Positions 19,341 to 30,427 of a stretch of 64,000 nt of DNA are shown here, piece by piece. How positions within the stretch are numbered: position 1 is the stretch's first letter; the number at the start of each line of letters is the position of its first letter. A program made the position numbers and the translations under genes. The notes below the pieces were generated by a model. That model was not told where the DNA came from. It saw nothing but the letters and a program-made list of their open reading frames with translations, and did no database searches. The DNA is from Pachyseris speciosa (lineage: Eukaryota > Cnidaria > Anthozoa > Scleractinia > Pachyseridae): NCBI GenBank assembly GCA_016490735.1, contig JAEMWC010000215.1, forward strand, positions 169,501 through 233,500, written 5' to 3'.

Positions 19341-21751
19341 TGCTCACAAGTAGCAATTAGTTACTTTAATTGTTTTTTTTTTTATTATTATTTCCAAAGA
19401 TGTGATAGCCCTTTAACCACCAAGCATTTTGCCGAAAAACACCTTTTGAAGCTCGCCGAGCCTTGTTCTGGCCAGAATCTAGCCAAAAAGGACCAAAACT
19501 GCCCAAAACTCTGTTTGCCGGTGGAGCTCCTCGCGCCCTTCTGTCCCTGTTGATATTACCTTTCCAAGTTCGGCCATGCACAGGGTTGAAAAGTTTCACT
19601 GCTCCCTCTCCTTCTACCTTTCGCTTTTCGTGTCTCGCTTTCTTTTTCTCTTGCTGGGCGGTGGGAAAAGATTTGTGGAAAACTTTTAGGATCAGAGGAT
19701 TAGATGGAATGAAGGGCAGGTGGGTAGTGGAACAAGATTTTCATTCAAATTTTCGGCTCAACGTCAATTTTTTTTTTCGCGTTTTCTCCGGCCTGTTTGA
19801 CGGAATCGTTCATTCGGGTATGGTTTAAAAGATCTCTTCCCCCTACAGATGCTACATGTAAAAGTTGTCCATGAACATTAAATCTGATGACGCCACAAGC
19901 GGCACAAGGTACGTTGTTCTGCGCGGCCGGTTTCGGCCGGTGTGGTAGTCAGTGGTACTCGATTTGTCATCTTATGGGCAAATTGGGTTGTTTTATGCTC
20001 AAAGGTGGATTGTTTTTTTTTTAATTGTGTCCTTTGCTTAATCTAGTCCAGTTCTAAAGTCAGGCGGAAAAAAATTGAAAGAGACCGCTAAGTTAAGTTC
20101 TGCGATCCGCACTTCAAAATAAACAAAATCCACAATCCACGCTGAAATATTGAAGAAATCCGTGATCCGCTGAGCGTTCAAAATCCGCCAATCCGCAAAA
20201 TGTCTCTCAAAATCCGAAATCCGAGTAGTTTGTTTTAGCCAAATCTGCCGATCCGCGAACCTATTTACCCCCCCCCCCCTCCTTAAGTAGTGTTCATAAC
20301 TGCGATGATCATTCACAACTTCATTCATCTTAATCCGCAGTTCAAATATATGATTTTCATTTTCACCGCATATATTTATCACTCACGGGCTTATTACGAA
20401 CCAACAAAACTTTTTCAGCTTGTATCATTTTTTTTTCACTGCCATTGCGGTGTGCAGGATTTTTTGTTTTGACTTTTGTTTTATTGTTTATTTGTTTTTC
20501 TTTATTGTGGGTGGGGGAAAATTTTCTAATGCCGTAATCTTTAATAATCTTGATACTCCCCACAATCTGAATGCCTGGAGCAGGCTTGAAACAAATATTA
20601 ATTTCATAACGTTACACACACTCCTCTGCTTTAATGTCAATATATCAACAAAAATATCAATGGTTTATCATTTCGGCATTTATAACATGTTTATAATATT
20701 GTTTTACTGCTATTCCTAAATTTTAGATACACTTTTTTATTACAGGACAGTTGTCTTTTCATACAATGAATGACTGTGGGTTTTACATGTATGAAGAAAA
20801 AGGAAGGAAAACTGAGGATATTCAGTTCAAGTTTTAATACTTTTTGATACCTGCAACATAAATAACCAAAAACCATAGCAGAAGATTGAACTTCTGTAAG
20901 AAAGCGGTACAGTTCGGTATGTGTGCGCATATAATCTGTGTCCGCCCACAATCTTCATTTGTACATTTCAGTTGTAAACTCTTTCCTGTGATGATGTCGA
21001 GGCTTTCAAAACTTGGTATGTGCTTGCTTGAAAGTGCAAACGAATCAAGCAGGATGGCTGTTTACAGCACTGACATGGCTTTATCACTTTTAAGCCATGT
21101 TTACCCATAAGGGTTTTTGGCAACCAGAATCCATGATGAGGTTGCTGCGCACAAAATGTATCAGACGGCAAAGGGGAATATGTCTGTTTTCCTAATTGTA
21201 GAGATATCGTGATTTTACCAGGGCTAACAATACTACTGTATAAAGTGGCTGCTAAGGTACCCTTGAGTTCAGCAGGTACAGTTTGTCAGCCCGACAGTGC
21301 AATTCACTCTGTAATAATTTATTTTATTTTCTTCTTCTTTGCATGAATGTTTTTTTCAGCTACCTTCCCTTGCATGAATTTTTTTACATCCTCCCCCCTC
21401 CCCCCCCCCCCCCCCCCTAAAAGGTATATGGTGCCGAGGCCTGTTCCTGGAGTTTAGAGATTGGAGGGCAAGAAAAACGTGAAATTTCTCTTTTCTCTTC
21501 TACTGCAAAAATCTCAGTTTTTGTTTTATTATTAAAAAGCTAACATGGCTAATAATTGTCGTGCACACCTTTTTACCGACCTAAGCTCTCAAGCAAATTT
21601 TGTTATTAACCAGAGTTTTGAGATGTATTCATTAGAAGTAGAGTTTACCGGCAAAAAGGGATAAATGTCATTGGAGTTTCTTACGGACTATACTCTCTAA
21701 CTCTTGTGCATTGACACTCAGGTCATGAATGACTACCAAGACATGTAGCTT
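19341..21751. other. intergenic region with GCGGATT-rich repeat, MITE half and poly-C tracts
   Basis: No gene is supported. At 20,090-20,260 the phrase ATCCGC/GCGGAT recurs many times. At 20,282-20,316 lies one end of the palindromic MITE family (CTTAAGTAGTGTTCATAACT), followed by its AAATATATGATTTTCAT tail. Poly-C tracts lie at 20,269-20,279 and 21,390-21,418. Confidence 0.6.
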
Positions 21752-23155
21752 CTACAACAGAAGTTTGTTAATAAACATAATCATGATAGTGCTGACTCCA
21801 AGCAGTCGGATATTGGTTTGGGAGGTTTGACTCGCATCATTCCAGTTAGGAGGCTTCTCTGAAACTGCAAGCGTCTTGGTATCATTGCAGGATTGATCAG
21901 AGCACGACGACAACGATCTCACCCATACATTATACCCCTCCACCTTTAAAGGTAGCTTTCCTCCCTCAATGGAAGCAGCAAACTCTTTAACTGTTTGGCT
22001 GAAGTTAATGAACGGGGCGCAGGTGGTGACGATACCCAGGGCTTTTTTGTCTGCTAACACGATAACGATGTTCAAGTTGTCGGGATCTTGGCCTATGGGA
22101 AGCGTTTTGTTTTCAGTGTATGCAAGCCAGTCCATCACTTCCGTGTTCCACTTTAAGGTCTTCGCAATGGCTGAGCCCACTCCATCTGCGAACCGACTGC
22201 GGGCGTCGGCTTTTGAAAGTGGTGTCGGGTCGGCCGAACGTCTATCTCTTTTAATTTGTTTTTTGAACTTTTTGACAACGGTTTTAAAGATGTTGACAAA
22301 TCTGTTGTAGGTTTCGACGGTTTTGGTGGTTATCCAATCTTTGCCATCTTTAAAGCATTTTGGGATTTGACTCGCTGCATCGCATTTTCTTCCTATGTTC
22401 CACAACCCTTGAAACGATTCCCACGCTGTGTCCTGTTTGATAAAAGATCCCTTGATAGTCCAGAAGATCCTCGAGAAATCCAAGCAGCTGAGATCGCAGA
22501 TGGATGAAGCGTCTTTGTCCGGACTCAAGTAGCAAGGAGTGTGAGAAGCAAATGCTTTATTTCGTATTTCTTGGCACGTTAGCTTGTACCAAGGACGCAA
22601 TAAAGGGACCAAAGAAACCTGAAGGCACTTGCGGACAGCATCCACCCATTTTTTCCCATCTGAACTGAATAACGAGTATCGCGTGTCATACAATCTACAA
22701 AACTTCTCCGCGTATCTAATCGCGTAAGCATTGGAGGTGTCCTCACAGGGGTACTTCTTTTCCAAGCAGTCGCGGTACCAGTCACACGAGTCTCCAGATG
22801 GGCTGTAGCAGTCTGCTGGTAGAGGTGTGGTGAGGAAGCCCGTGAATGGGTTTGGAGTCGTAGAACGTGCATCTTTGCAGGAACAATCTTGGGAAACTGA
22901 GCCAGAATCCCTATCATGAACCTCAAGCATGCACTGGTACCAGCAATATCTCGCAGATCTATCTCTACAATGGTGTTTGTGTCTACTTTGCAGTTTCATG
23001 TAGTCATCAGTGAGGCACGTTGCCCATTGGTATTGGTTATTGTATAACGCCACTTGAACACATCCTGTAACACCAGATGGACCAGAGGATTTGTTGCATT
23101 GGACGGCCCATCCACTCTGCACCAAAAGGAACAACGGGACAAATAATAACTTCAT
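21752..23155 (-). CDS. cysteine-rich secreted, probably GPI-anchored preproprotein
   Basis: One long minus-strand exon encodes 467 residues from ATG at 23155. This start is preferred over an upstream ATG because a TCTTTATCACAG acceptor lies 7 bases before it and a signal peptide (MKLLFVPLFLLVQSGWA) follows directly. Residues 20-225 are cysteine-rich, with CWYQC (71-75), CDWYRDC (124-130) and WVDAVRKCLQ (170-179). The spacing of DGKKWVDAVRKC...CQEI...CYL recalls stanniocalcin, a tentative resemblance only. R303-R306 (RDRR) is a furin-type site, suggesting two disulfide-linked chains. The C-terminus is N/D followed by a short polar stretch and a hydrophobic tail (451-467) without cytosolic residues, as for GPI signals. 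Sites NKSS, NKTL, NFSQ and NDTK could be glycosylated. A 5'UTR exon must lie upstream. Function unknown. Confidence 0.85.
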   Translation of the reverse strand: MKLLFVPLFLLVQSGWAVQCNKSSGPSGVTGCVQVALYNNQYQWATCLTDDYMKLQSRHKHHCRDRSARYCWYQCMLEVHDRDSGSVSQDCSCKDARSTTPNPFTGFLTTPLPADCYSPSGDSCDWYRDCLEKKYPCEDTSNAYAIRYAEKFCRLYDTRYSLFSSDGKKWVDAVRKCLQVSLVPLLRPWYKLTCQEIRNKAFASHTPCYLSPDKDASSICDLSCLDFSRIFWTIKGSFIKQDTAWESFQGLWNIGRKCDAASQIPKCFKDGKDWITTKTVETYNRFVNIFKTVVKKFKKQIKRDRRSADPTPLSKADARSRFADGVGSAIAKTLKWNTEVMDWLAYTENKTLPIGQDPDNLNIVIVLADKKALGIVTTCAPFINFSQTVKEFAASIEGGKLPLKVEGYNVWVRSLSSCSDQSCNDTKTLAVSEKPPNWNDASQTSQTNIRLLGVSTIMIMFINKLLL

Positions 23156-23303
23156 CTCAAAACTGTGATAAAGAATAATAAAAAACTGAATTACAATTCT
23201 GATTGTCATATTTATTCATTCACTATTTATTCACTAATTCATTAAAATTCACTCATTCACTAAATTAACTAAAAACACCTGTTATGCATGCTAAGACGAA
23301 ATC
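23156..23303 (-). other. 5' flank of the cysteine-rich gene
   Basis: It includes the splice acceptor before the coding exon (AG on the minus strand at 23164-23163). The upstream part carries ATTCACT repeats and no clear promoter motif. Confidence 0.4.
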
Positions 23304-23651
23304 TGGTGGAACGGTAATCAGACGACTAATGCCGACAGAATTTATTTTACGCTTGATTACTATGGCATGACTTCTGAGAAAAGAAGAGAGCGATACCAAA
23401 TTATAAAAACTTCTTCGATTTCCAAGAAAAGCACTTGCTGAACGGCTTGTGCTCAGTGGTTTGCGGGTCTGATTTAAGATCGCACACTCAGGCAATCGGA
23501 CTCCCTGCTGGAAGGCGATGGACTAAAAGCGGACTTTGTACCTTGTACCTGGAACTCGCTTATACCTGTGATTATGCGTTTGACACCTTTCGCAGTTCAC
23601 TATTATCTGTTTTTACAGTTCATATTTTCAGTGCAATAATCGAGGTCGGTT

Positions 23652-23797
23652 ATAGAGTGTTTTCATTCACGTGACTACCGGCCATATTGGTTTACTGAAA
23701 AAAAAGAAAATATTTGCATTAAAATAGAGTCCAATTCCCAGAGGTTTAGTTTGGAACACCAACATGGCCGCCGTGATGTCATGTGTAACAACTCTAT
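23652..23797. mobile_element. 146-bp MITE (ATAGAGTG termini), copy 1
   Basis: Inverted ends ATAGAGTGTTTTCATTCACG and ACTCTAT with TGATGTCATGTG inside. The same element lies at 26589-26734 and 29839-29984 at equal positions in the tandem units, and a truncated one starts near 34,160. Confidence 0.7.
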
Positions 23798-24000
23798 TGC
23801 GTTGAGGGGGTGTTCGAAAAATGCGTTTTAGTCAGTCATCTGATTAAAATGGTTCTTGCCAGGTGAACGTTGAAAGATGATGTTCTCCGATTCTTCTGAT
23901 AACAAGAAACAATTTCAGAGATAAAAATGGCGAGGTCGACACGTTTCACGCATGGCGATGCAGGATAAAATCTTTTCAATTAAAACTAGAAATTAACTAT

Positions 24001-24234
24001 GTGACTGATCATCGCAGTTATGAACACTACTTAAGCAGTAGGAGTTTTTCAGCACTAGCAGTAGCAGTAGCCTGCGTCGTAGACAGTCCAAACCCCCGGT
24101 ATAGACCGGGTTTTCAAGCGTTCGCGTGACAAGCCCGGCTGCAACGCAGGCTACAGTAGCGATAGTAGCAGTTTTTCAAGCTTTATTTTCACTACTGCTT
24201 AAGCCGAGTGTTCGTAACTGCGATGATCAGTCAC
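24001..24234. mobile_element. palindromic MITE with a second MITE inside, copy 1
   Basis: Ends GTGACTGATCATCGCAGTTA and CTGCGATGATCAGTCAC are inverted repeats about 40 bp long including CTTAAGCAGTAG. Nested at 24069-24152 is another foldback, AGCCTGCGT...ACGCAGGCT. Confidence 0.8.
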
Positions 24235-26512
24235 ATATTTATTCATTATTCCGCAGTTCAAATATATGATTTTCATATATTCATTTTCATATATTCATTC
24301 TCATATAAAACTAGAAATGTAGATAAATGCGAATTAATCACGGCTGTGTCTGACAATTGCTAATTTTTTATGCCTATGTCATAAATTTACCAATAGATCA
24401 AGTAGTCAAAAGAAAAAGAATAACAGTCTCTGAAAGCAGTGAATATCCACTCTTGTGTGACAAATAGTCGGTTAATGCTTTGAAGTCTTTACTTCAGCAA
24501 CTTCATATGAGTAGATTCGCGCACCATCCACGCGTAGTGCGTTTTCGGCCGTTTTTATTTGAAGCTGTGACGACTTTTAAAAATTTTCACTGTACATTCA
24601 CACGTGTTCATTTTTTAAAACCTTTTTGTTTTCCATTTGTTTGGCTTTCTCAAGTAAACGATTAGGGACGATGGAATACTTGTAATCAATTCTAACGATG
24701 TTGTTATGAGGTCGTTTTCAAATCAGTATTCAGTATTTTAGTTTCTCGTTTAATGATCAACGAAATTTTTGTCGGTTTCACCGTATATAATCGTGGCTGC
24801 GTGCTTATTAGTTGTAACAAACAGTATATAAAGGATCTATGCATGTTTCCGCATTATTTACATGAGAAAAGACACCGCCCTTTTGTTATCAAGTAGGATC
24901 ATAGAAAAGCGAAAGAAACTGGCTATTGTTAGTCAAGACACAATGTTTCGCCGTTTACTGAATTCAAGCACACGTCCGTTTATGGCATGTTAGAATTCAC
25001 TACAGAATAATGTTGACTCTGTAACTTTATCCAAATATGACCATGCAGTTCGTTTTATCAGATGATATAATTAAGAATTTGAGAAAGCCAAAACACGACA
25101 CCAGGCACAAACACCACAAAAGAAATCCGAAAATAGGTTAAAGCTAGGTTAAATCAGGGGCAAACCTGCCTTAGGCACAACTATTCAAAACGCTACTCCA
25201 AAATCCGTAAAATGCGAACATTTAGTTGGCTTGGTTACAAAACGCCACGCCAACGCCAACACATCTGTAGAATCCGAATGTTACTAATAAAGGTTTTTGC
25301 ATTGAATGTTCTTAAAGTCTAAGAGACTTTGTGTGGCTTGCTTGAGTCTTTGGCTTTGTCTGGCGTGAATTAAGAGTTTTTCGTTAGTAATCTTTGCTTG
25401 GTTTGTCGCTATTGGTAAGTATTAAAACAAGAATGTAGGCAACAGTTTGCAACAGTGAGCGAATCAAGGCATAGCTTACACCTTACTTCCTTACTGAGTT
25501 CGAACGTTGAAAGGGGGTAAGATTGTCAGTATGACATTCCAGCGGCATAATGCCTACTCCTAGAACAGCCATGTTGAGGCGTGCCTTTTGTTTACCGAGA
25601 ACTCAATCGATTTCTATCCCCCAAACACTGAGTTAGCTGTATGATTGAAACAGACCGTGTAGTGAACTAAATTACTTTTGATCAAACTGTGTTGAAATTC
25701 AGAAAGTGAGCTGGACAAACACTGTACAATTTAACATCAACCGGATCGAAAAAGAAAGAAAACTAGTGTACTTACCGCTGTAATATTTGAAGACAGAGAA
25801 AGAAGTCTTATGATCAAGAACTTGAACCGAGCAATATCACACGGCAGTGTAAGGTCTCTGGCGTCCCTTTCACTAGGCGTGTTTTGTTTGTTCCACGACA
25901 AGCTATCTAATTGGTCCAGAGACCTTTCCTGACACCTTTCACTGAGATTTGTTGTTATGACAATGAATTCACTTGAAGGGGCGGTGGGGGAGGGGGAGTG
26001 ACGGACAACCCTTTATGTTTTTGGGTCACAATTCAAGTTCAAAACTAAGAAAATGATTTATACAAGAAGCGGTCTTACAAATTCCAAGAGAAATCGTCCT
26101 TATTTACATTATTGTACAAGTGTTAGGGCTCAAGCTACTAATTTAAAACGCTTAGTCCTGCTGCAAAAGCGAGCTATGAGAAGACGAAGTCTGGTGGAAC
26201 GGTAATCAGACGACTAATGTCGACAGAATTTATTTTACGCTTGATTACTGTGGCATTACTTCTGAGAAAATAAGAGAGCGACACCAAATTACAAAAACTT
26301 CTTCGATTTCCAAGCAAAGCACTTGCTGAACGGCTTGTGCTCAGTGGTCTGCGCGTCTGATTTAAGATTGCACGTTCAGGCAATCGGACTCCTTGCTGGA
26401 AGGCGATGGACTAAAAGCGGACTTTGTACCTTGTACCTGGAACTCGCTGATACCTGTCATTATGCGTTTGACACCTTCCGCAGTTCACTATTATCTGTTT
26501 TTACAGTTCACG

Positions 26513-26560
26513 TAGCAAGGGTAGCGAGAGTAGCAAGGGTAGCGAAAGTAGCAAGGGTAC
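26513..26560 (+). repeat. 16-bp minisatellite unique to copy 2 of the ~3-kb unit
   Basis: Three copies of GTAGCAAGGGTAGCGA-like sequence are inserted at the point where copy 3 reads TTCACGTTTTCATTGC without interruption. Confidence 0.85.
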
Positions 26561-26588
26561 GATTTCATTGCAAGAATCGAGGTCGGTT

Positions 26589-26734
26589 ATAGAGTGTTTT
26601 CATTCAAGTGACTACCGGTCATATCGGTTTACTGAAACAAGGGAAAATATTTGCATTAAAATAGAGTTCAATTCCCAGAGGTTTAGTTTGGAACACCAAC
26701 ATGGCCGCCGTGACGTCATGTGAAACCACTCTAT
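26589..26734. mobile_element. 146-bp MITE (ATAGAGTG termini), copy 2
   Basis: Same termini and position within the unit as the element at 23652. The right end reads TGACGTCATGTGAAACCACT then CTAT. Confidence 0.7.
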
Positions 26735-26937
26735 TGAGTGGAAGGGGTGTTCGAAAAATACGTTTTTGTCAGTCATCTGATTGAAATGGTTCTTGCCAGG
26801 TGAACATTGAAAGATGATGTTTTCCGATTCTTCTGATAACAAGAAACAATTTCAGAGATAAAAATGGCGAGGTCGACACGTTTCACGCATGGCGATGCAG
26901 GACAAAGTCTTTTCAATTAAAACTAGAAATTAACTAT

Positions 26938-27177
26938 GTGACTGATCATCGCAGTTATGAACACTACTTAAGCAGTAGGAGTTTTTCAGCAGTAGCAGTA
27001 GCAGTAGCCTGCGTCGCAGACAGTCCAAACCCCCGGTATAGACTATATCCGTGTTTTCAAGCGTTCGCGTGACAAGCCCGGCTGCAACGCAGGCTACAGT
27101 TGTAGTAGTAGCAGTTTTTCAGGCTTTATTTTCACTACTGCTTAAGCCGAGTGTTCATAACTGCGATAATCAGTCAC
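26938..27177. mobile_element. palindromic MITE with nested MITE, copy 2
   Basis: Same structure as 24001-24234, including the nested AGCCTGCGT...ACGCAGGCT foldback. Confidence 0.8.
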
Positions 27178-29838
27178 ATATTTAATCATTATTCCGCAGT
27201 TGAAATATATGATTTTCATATATTCATTTTCATATATTCATTCTCTTATCAAACGAAAAATGTAGTTAAATGCGAATTAATCACGGCTGTCTGACAGTTG
27301 CTAACCTTTTATGCCTATGTCATAAATTTACAAATCCATGAAGTAGTCAAAAGAAAAAGAATAATGGTCTGTGAAAGCAGTGAATATCCACTCTTGTGTG
27401 ACAAATAGTCAGTTAATGCTTTGAAGTCTTTATTGACGCCACTTGCTATTTCAGCAACTTCATTTAGGTAGATTCGCGCACCATCCACACGCAGTGCGTT
27501 TTCGGTCGTTTTTATTTGAAGCTGTGAAGACTTTTAAAAATTTTCACTGTACATTTACACGTGTTCATTTTTTAAAACCCTTTCGTTTTCAATTTGTTTG
27601 GCTTTCTCAAGTAAACGATTAGGGACGATGGAATACTCGTAATCAATTCTAACGATGTTGTTATGAGGTCGTTTTCAAATCAGTATTCAGTATTTTAGTT
27701 TCTCGTTTATGATCAAGGAAATTTTTGTCGGTCTCACCGTATATAATCGTGGCTGCGTGCTTATTAGTTGTACTGAACAAACAGTATGTAAAGGATCTAT
27801 GCATGTTTCCGCATTATTTACATGAGAAAAGACACCGCCCTTTTGTTATCAAGTAGGATCATAGAAAACGAAAGAAACAGGCTATTGTTAGTCAAGACAC
27901 AATGTTTCCTCGTTTACTGAATTCAAGCACACGTCCGTTTATGGCGTTTTAGAATTCACTACAGAATAATGTTGACTCTGTAACTTTATCCAAATATGAC
28001 CATGCAGTTCGTTTTTTCAGATCATATAATTAAGAATTTGAGAAAGCCAAAACACGACACCAGGCACAAACACCAGTAAAGAAATCCGAAAATAGGTTAA
28101 AGCTAGGTTAAAGCAGGGGCAAACCTGCCTTAGGCACAGCTATTCAAAACGCTACTCCAAAAGCCGTAAAATGCGAACATTTAGTTGGCTTGATTACAAA
28201 ACGCCACTGATAATTCTCTATTTACGACAGACCAAGCAAAACAAACTCTTTCAAACATAACCGGTTGTCACTGCCGCCTGTAAATTATGCCAATCCTTAT
28301 ACAGATACGTTGTGAAGTCCCAGTTATGATTAGTTAAGCGAAACGGTAATTTAATGCTTGTTTTAAAACACCGCTTTTTGTTGCTGAAATTAAATTAGTT
28401 TCAACACACTATGTTAGTTTTAAATGCATTCCTAGCCATTTCAGAGGACTTTAATTTAAAAGTTTTACGGGAGAGCAAGCCCCCGGAGCCCCTAGTTTAC
28501 TCATGCTAACGCGTTCAAGTGAGGTCCCCCCTCCAATTGCAAACTTCCTGCGCGGGCTCTGTAGAGTCCGAATACTGCTAATATTAAAGGTTTTTGCATT
28601 GAATGTTCTGAAAGTCTAAAAGACTTTGTGTGGCTTGCTTAAGTCTTTGGCTTGGTCTGGCGTGAATTAAGAGTTTTTCGTTAGTAATCTTTGCTTGGTT
28701 TGTCGCTATTGGTAAGTATTAAAACAAGAATGTAGGCAACAGTTCGCAACTGAGCTAATCAAGGCACAGCTTACACCTAACTCCCTTACTGAGTTCGAAC
28801 GTTGAAAGGGGGTAAGAATTGTCAAGGTGTGGCATTCCAGCGGCATAATGCCTACTCCTAGAACAGCCATGTTGAGGCGTGCCTTTTGTTTACCGAGAAC
28901 TGAATCGATTTCTATCCCCCAAACACTGAGTTAGCTGTCATGATTGAAACAGACCCTGTAGTGAACTAAATTACTTTTGATCAAACTGTGTTGAAAATCA
29001 GAAAGTGAGCTGGACAAACACTGTACAATTTAAAATCAACCGGATCGAAAAAGAAAGAAAACTAGTGTACTTACCGCTGTAATATTTGAAGACAGAGAAA
29101 GAAGTCTTATGATCAAGAACTTGAACCGAGCAATATCACACGGCAGTGTAAGGTCTCTGGCGTCCCTTTCACTAGGCGTGTTTTGTTTGTTCCACGACAA
29201 GCTATCTAATTGGACCAGAGACCTTTCCTGACACCTTTCACTGAGATTTGTTGTTATGACAATGAATTCACTTGAAGGGGCGGTGGGGGAGGGGGAGTGA
29301 CGGACAAGCCTTTATGTTTTTGGGTCACAATTCAAGTTCAAAACTAAGAAAATGATTTATACAAGAAGCGGTCTTACAAATTCCAAGAGAAATCGTCCTT
29401 ATTTACATTATTGTACAAGTGTTAGGGCTCAAGCTACTAATTTAAAACGCTTAGTCCTGCTGCAAAAGCGAGCTATGAGAAGACGAAGTCTGGTGGAACG
29501 GTAATCAGACGACTAATGTCGACAGAATTTATTTTACGCTTGATTACTGTGGCATTACTTCTGAGAAAATTAGAGAGCGACACCAAATTATAAAAACCTC
29601 TTCGATTTCCAAGAAAAGCACTTGCTGAACGGCTTGTGCTAAGTGGTGTGCGCGTCTGATTTAAGATTGCACGTTCAGGCAATCGGACTCCTTGCTGGAA
29701 GGCGATGGACTAAAAGCGGACTTTGTACCTTGTACCTGGAACTCGCTTATACCTGTGATTATGCGTTTGACACCTTCCGCAGTTCACTCTTATCTGTTTT
29801 TACAGTTCACGTTTTCATTGCAAGAATCGAGGTCGGTT

Positions 29839-29984
29839 ATAGAGTGTTTTCATTCACGTGACTATCGGTCATATCGGTTTACTGAAACAAGGGAAAATAT
29901 TTGCATTAAAATAGAGTTCAATTCCCAGAGGTTTAGTTTGGAACACCAACATGGCCGCCGTGACGTCATGTGAAACCACTCTAC
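29839..29984. mobile_element. 146-bp MITE (ATAGAGTG termini), copy 3
   Basis: Same termini as the copies at 23652 and 26589, with one change at the right end (CTAC for CTAT). Confidence 0.7.
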
Positions 29985-30187
29985 TGAGTGGAAAGGGTGT
30001 TCGAAAAATGAGTTTTTGTCAGTCATCTGATTGAAATGGTTCTTGCCAGGTGAACATTGAAAGATGATGTTTTCCGATTCTTCTGATAACAAGAAACAAT
30101 TTCAGAGATAAAAATGGCGAGGTCGACACGTTTCACGCATGGCGATGCAGGATAAACTCTTTTCAATTAAAACTAGAAATTAACTAT

Positions 30188-30427
30188 GTGACTGATCATC
30201 GCAGTTATGAACACTACTTAAGCAGTAGGAGTTTTTCACCAGTAGCAGTAGCAGTAGCCTGCGTCGCAGACAGTCCAAACCCCCGGTATAGAATATATCT
30301 GGGTTTTCAAGCGTTCGCGTGACAAGCCCGGCTGCAACGCAGGCTACAGTAGCAGTAGTAGCAGTTTTTCAGGCTTTATTTTCACTACTGTTTAAGACGA
30401 GTGTTCATAACTGCGATAATCATTCAC
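30188..30427. mobile_element. palindromic MITE with nested MITE, copy 3
   Basis: Same structure as at 24001. A right half alone recurs at 31,405-31,480 as part of the internal duplication in this unit. Confidence 0.8.

Noticed and set aside
19886..19915. Second hammerhead candidate starting CTGATGACGCC
   Set aside because: It lacks the GAAA segment and the pairing needed for stems II and I.
20038..20382. 114-codon minus-strand frame
   Set aside because: Most of it is the translation of a GCGGATT-type low-complexity repeat.
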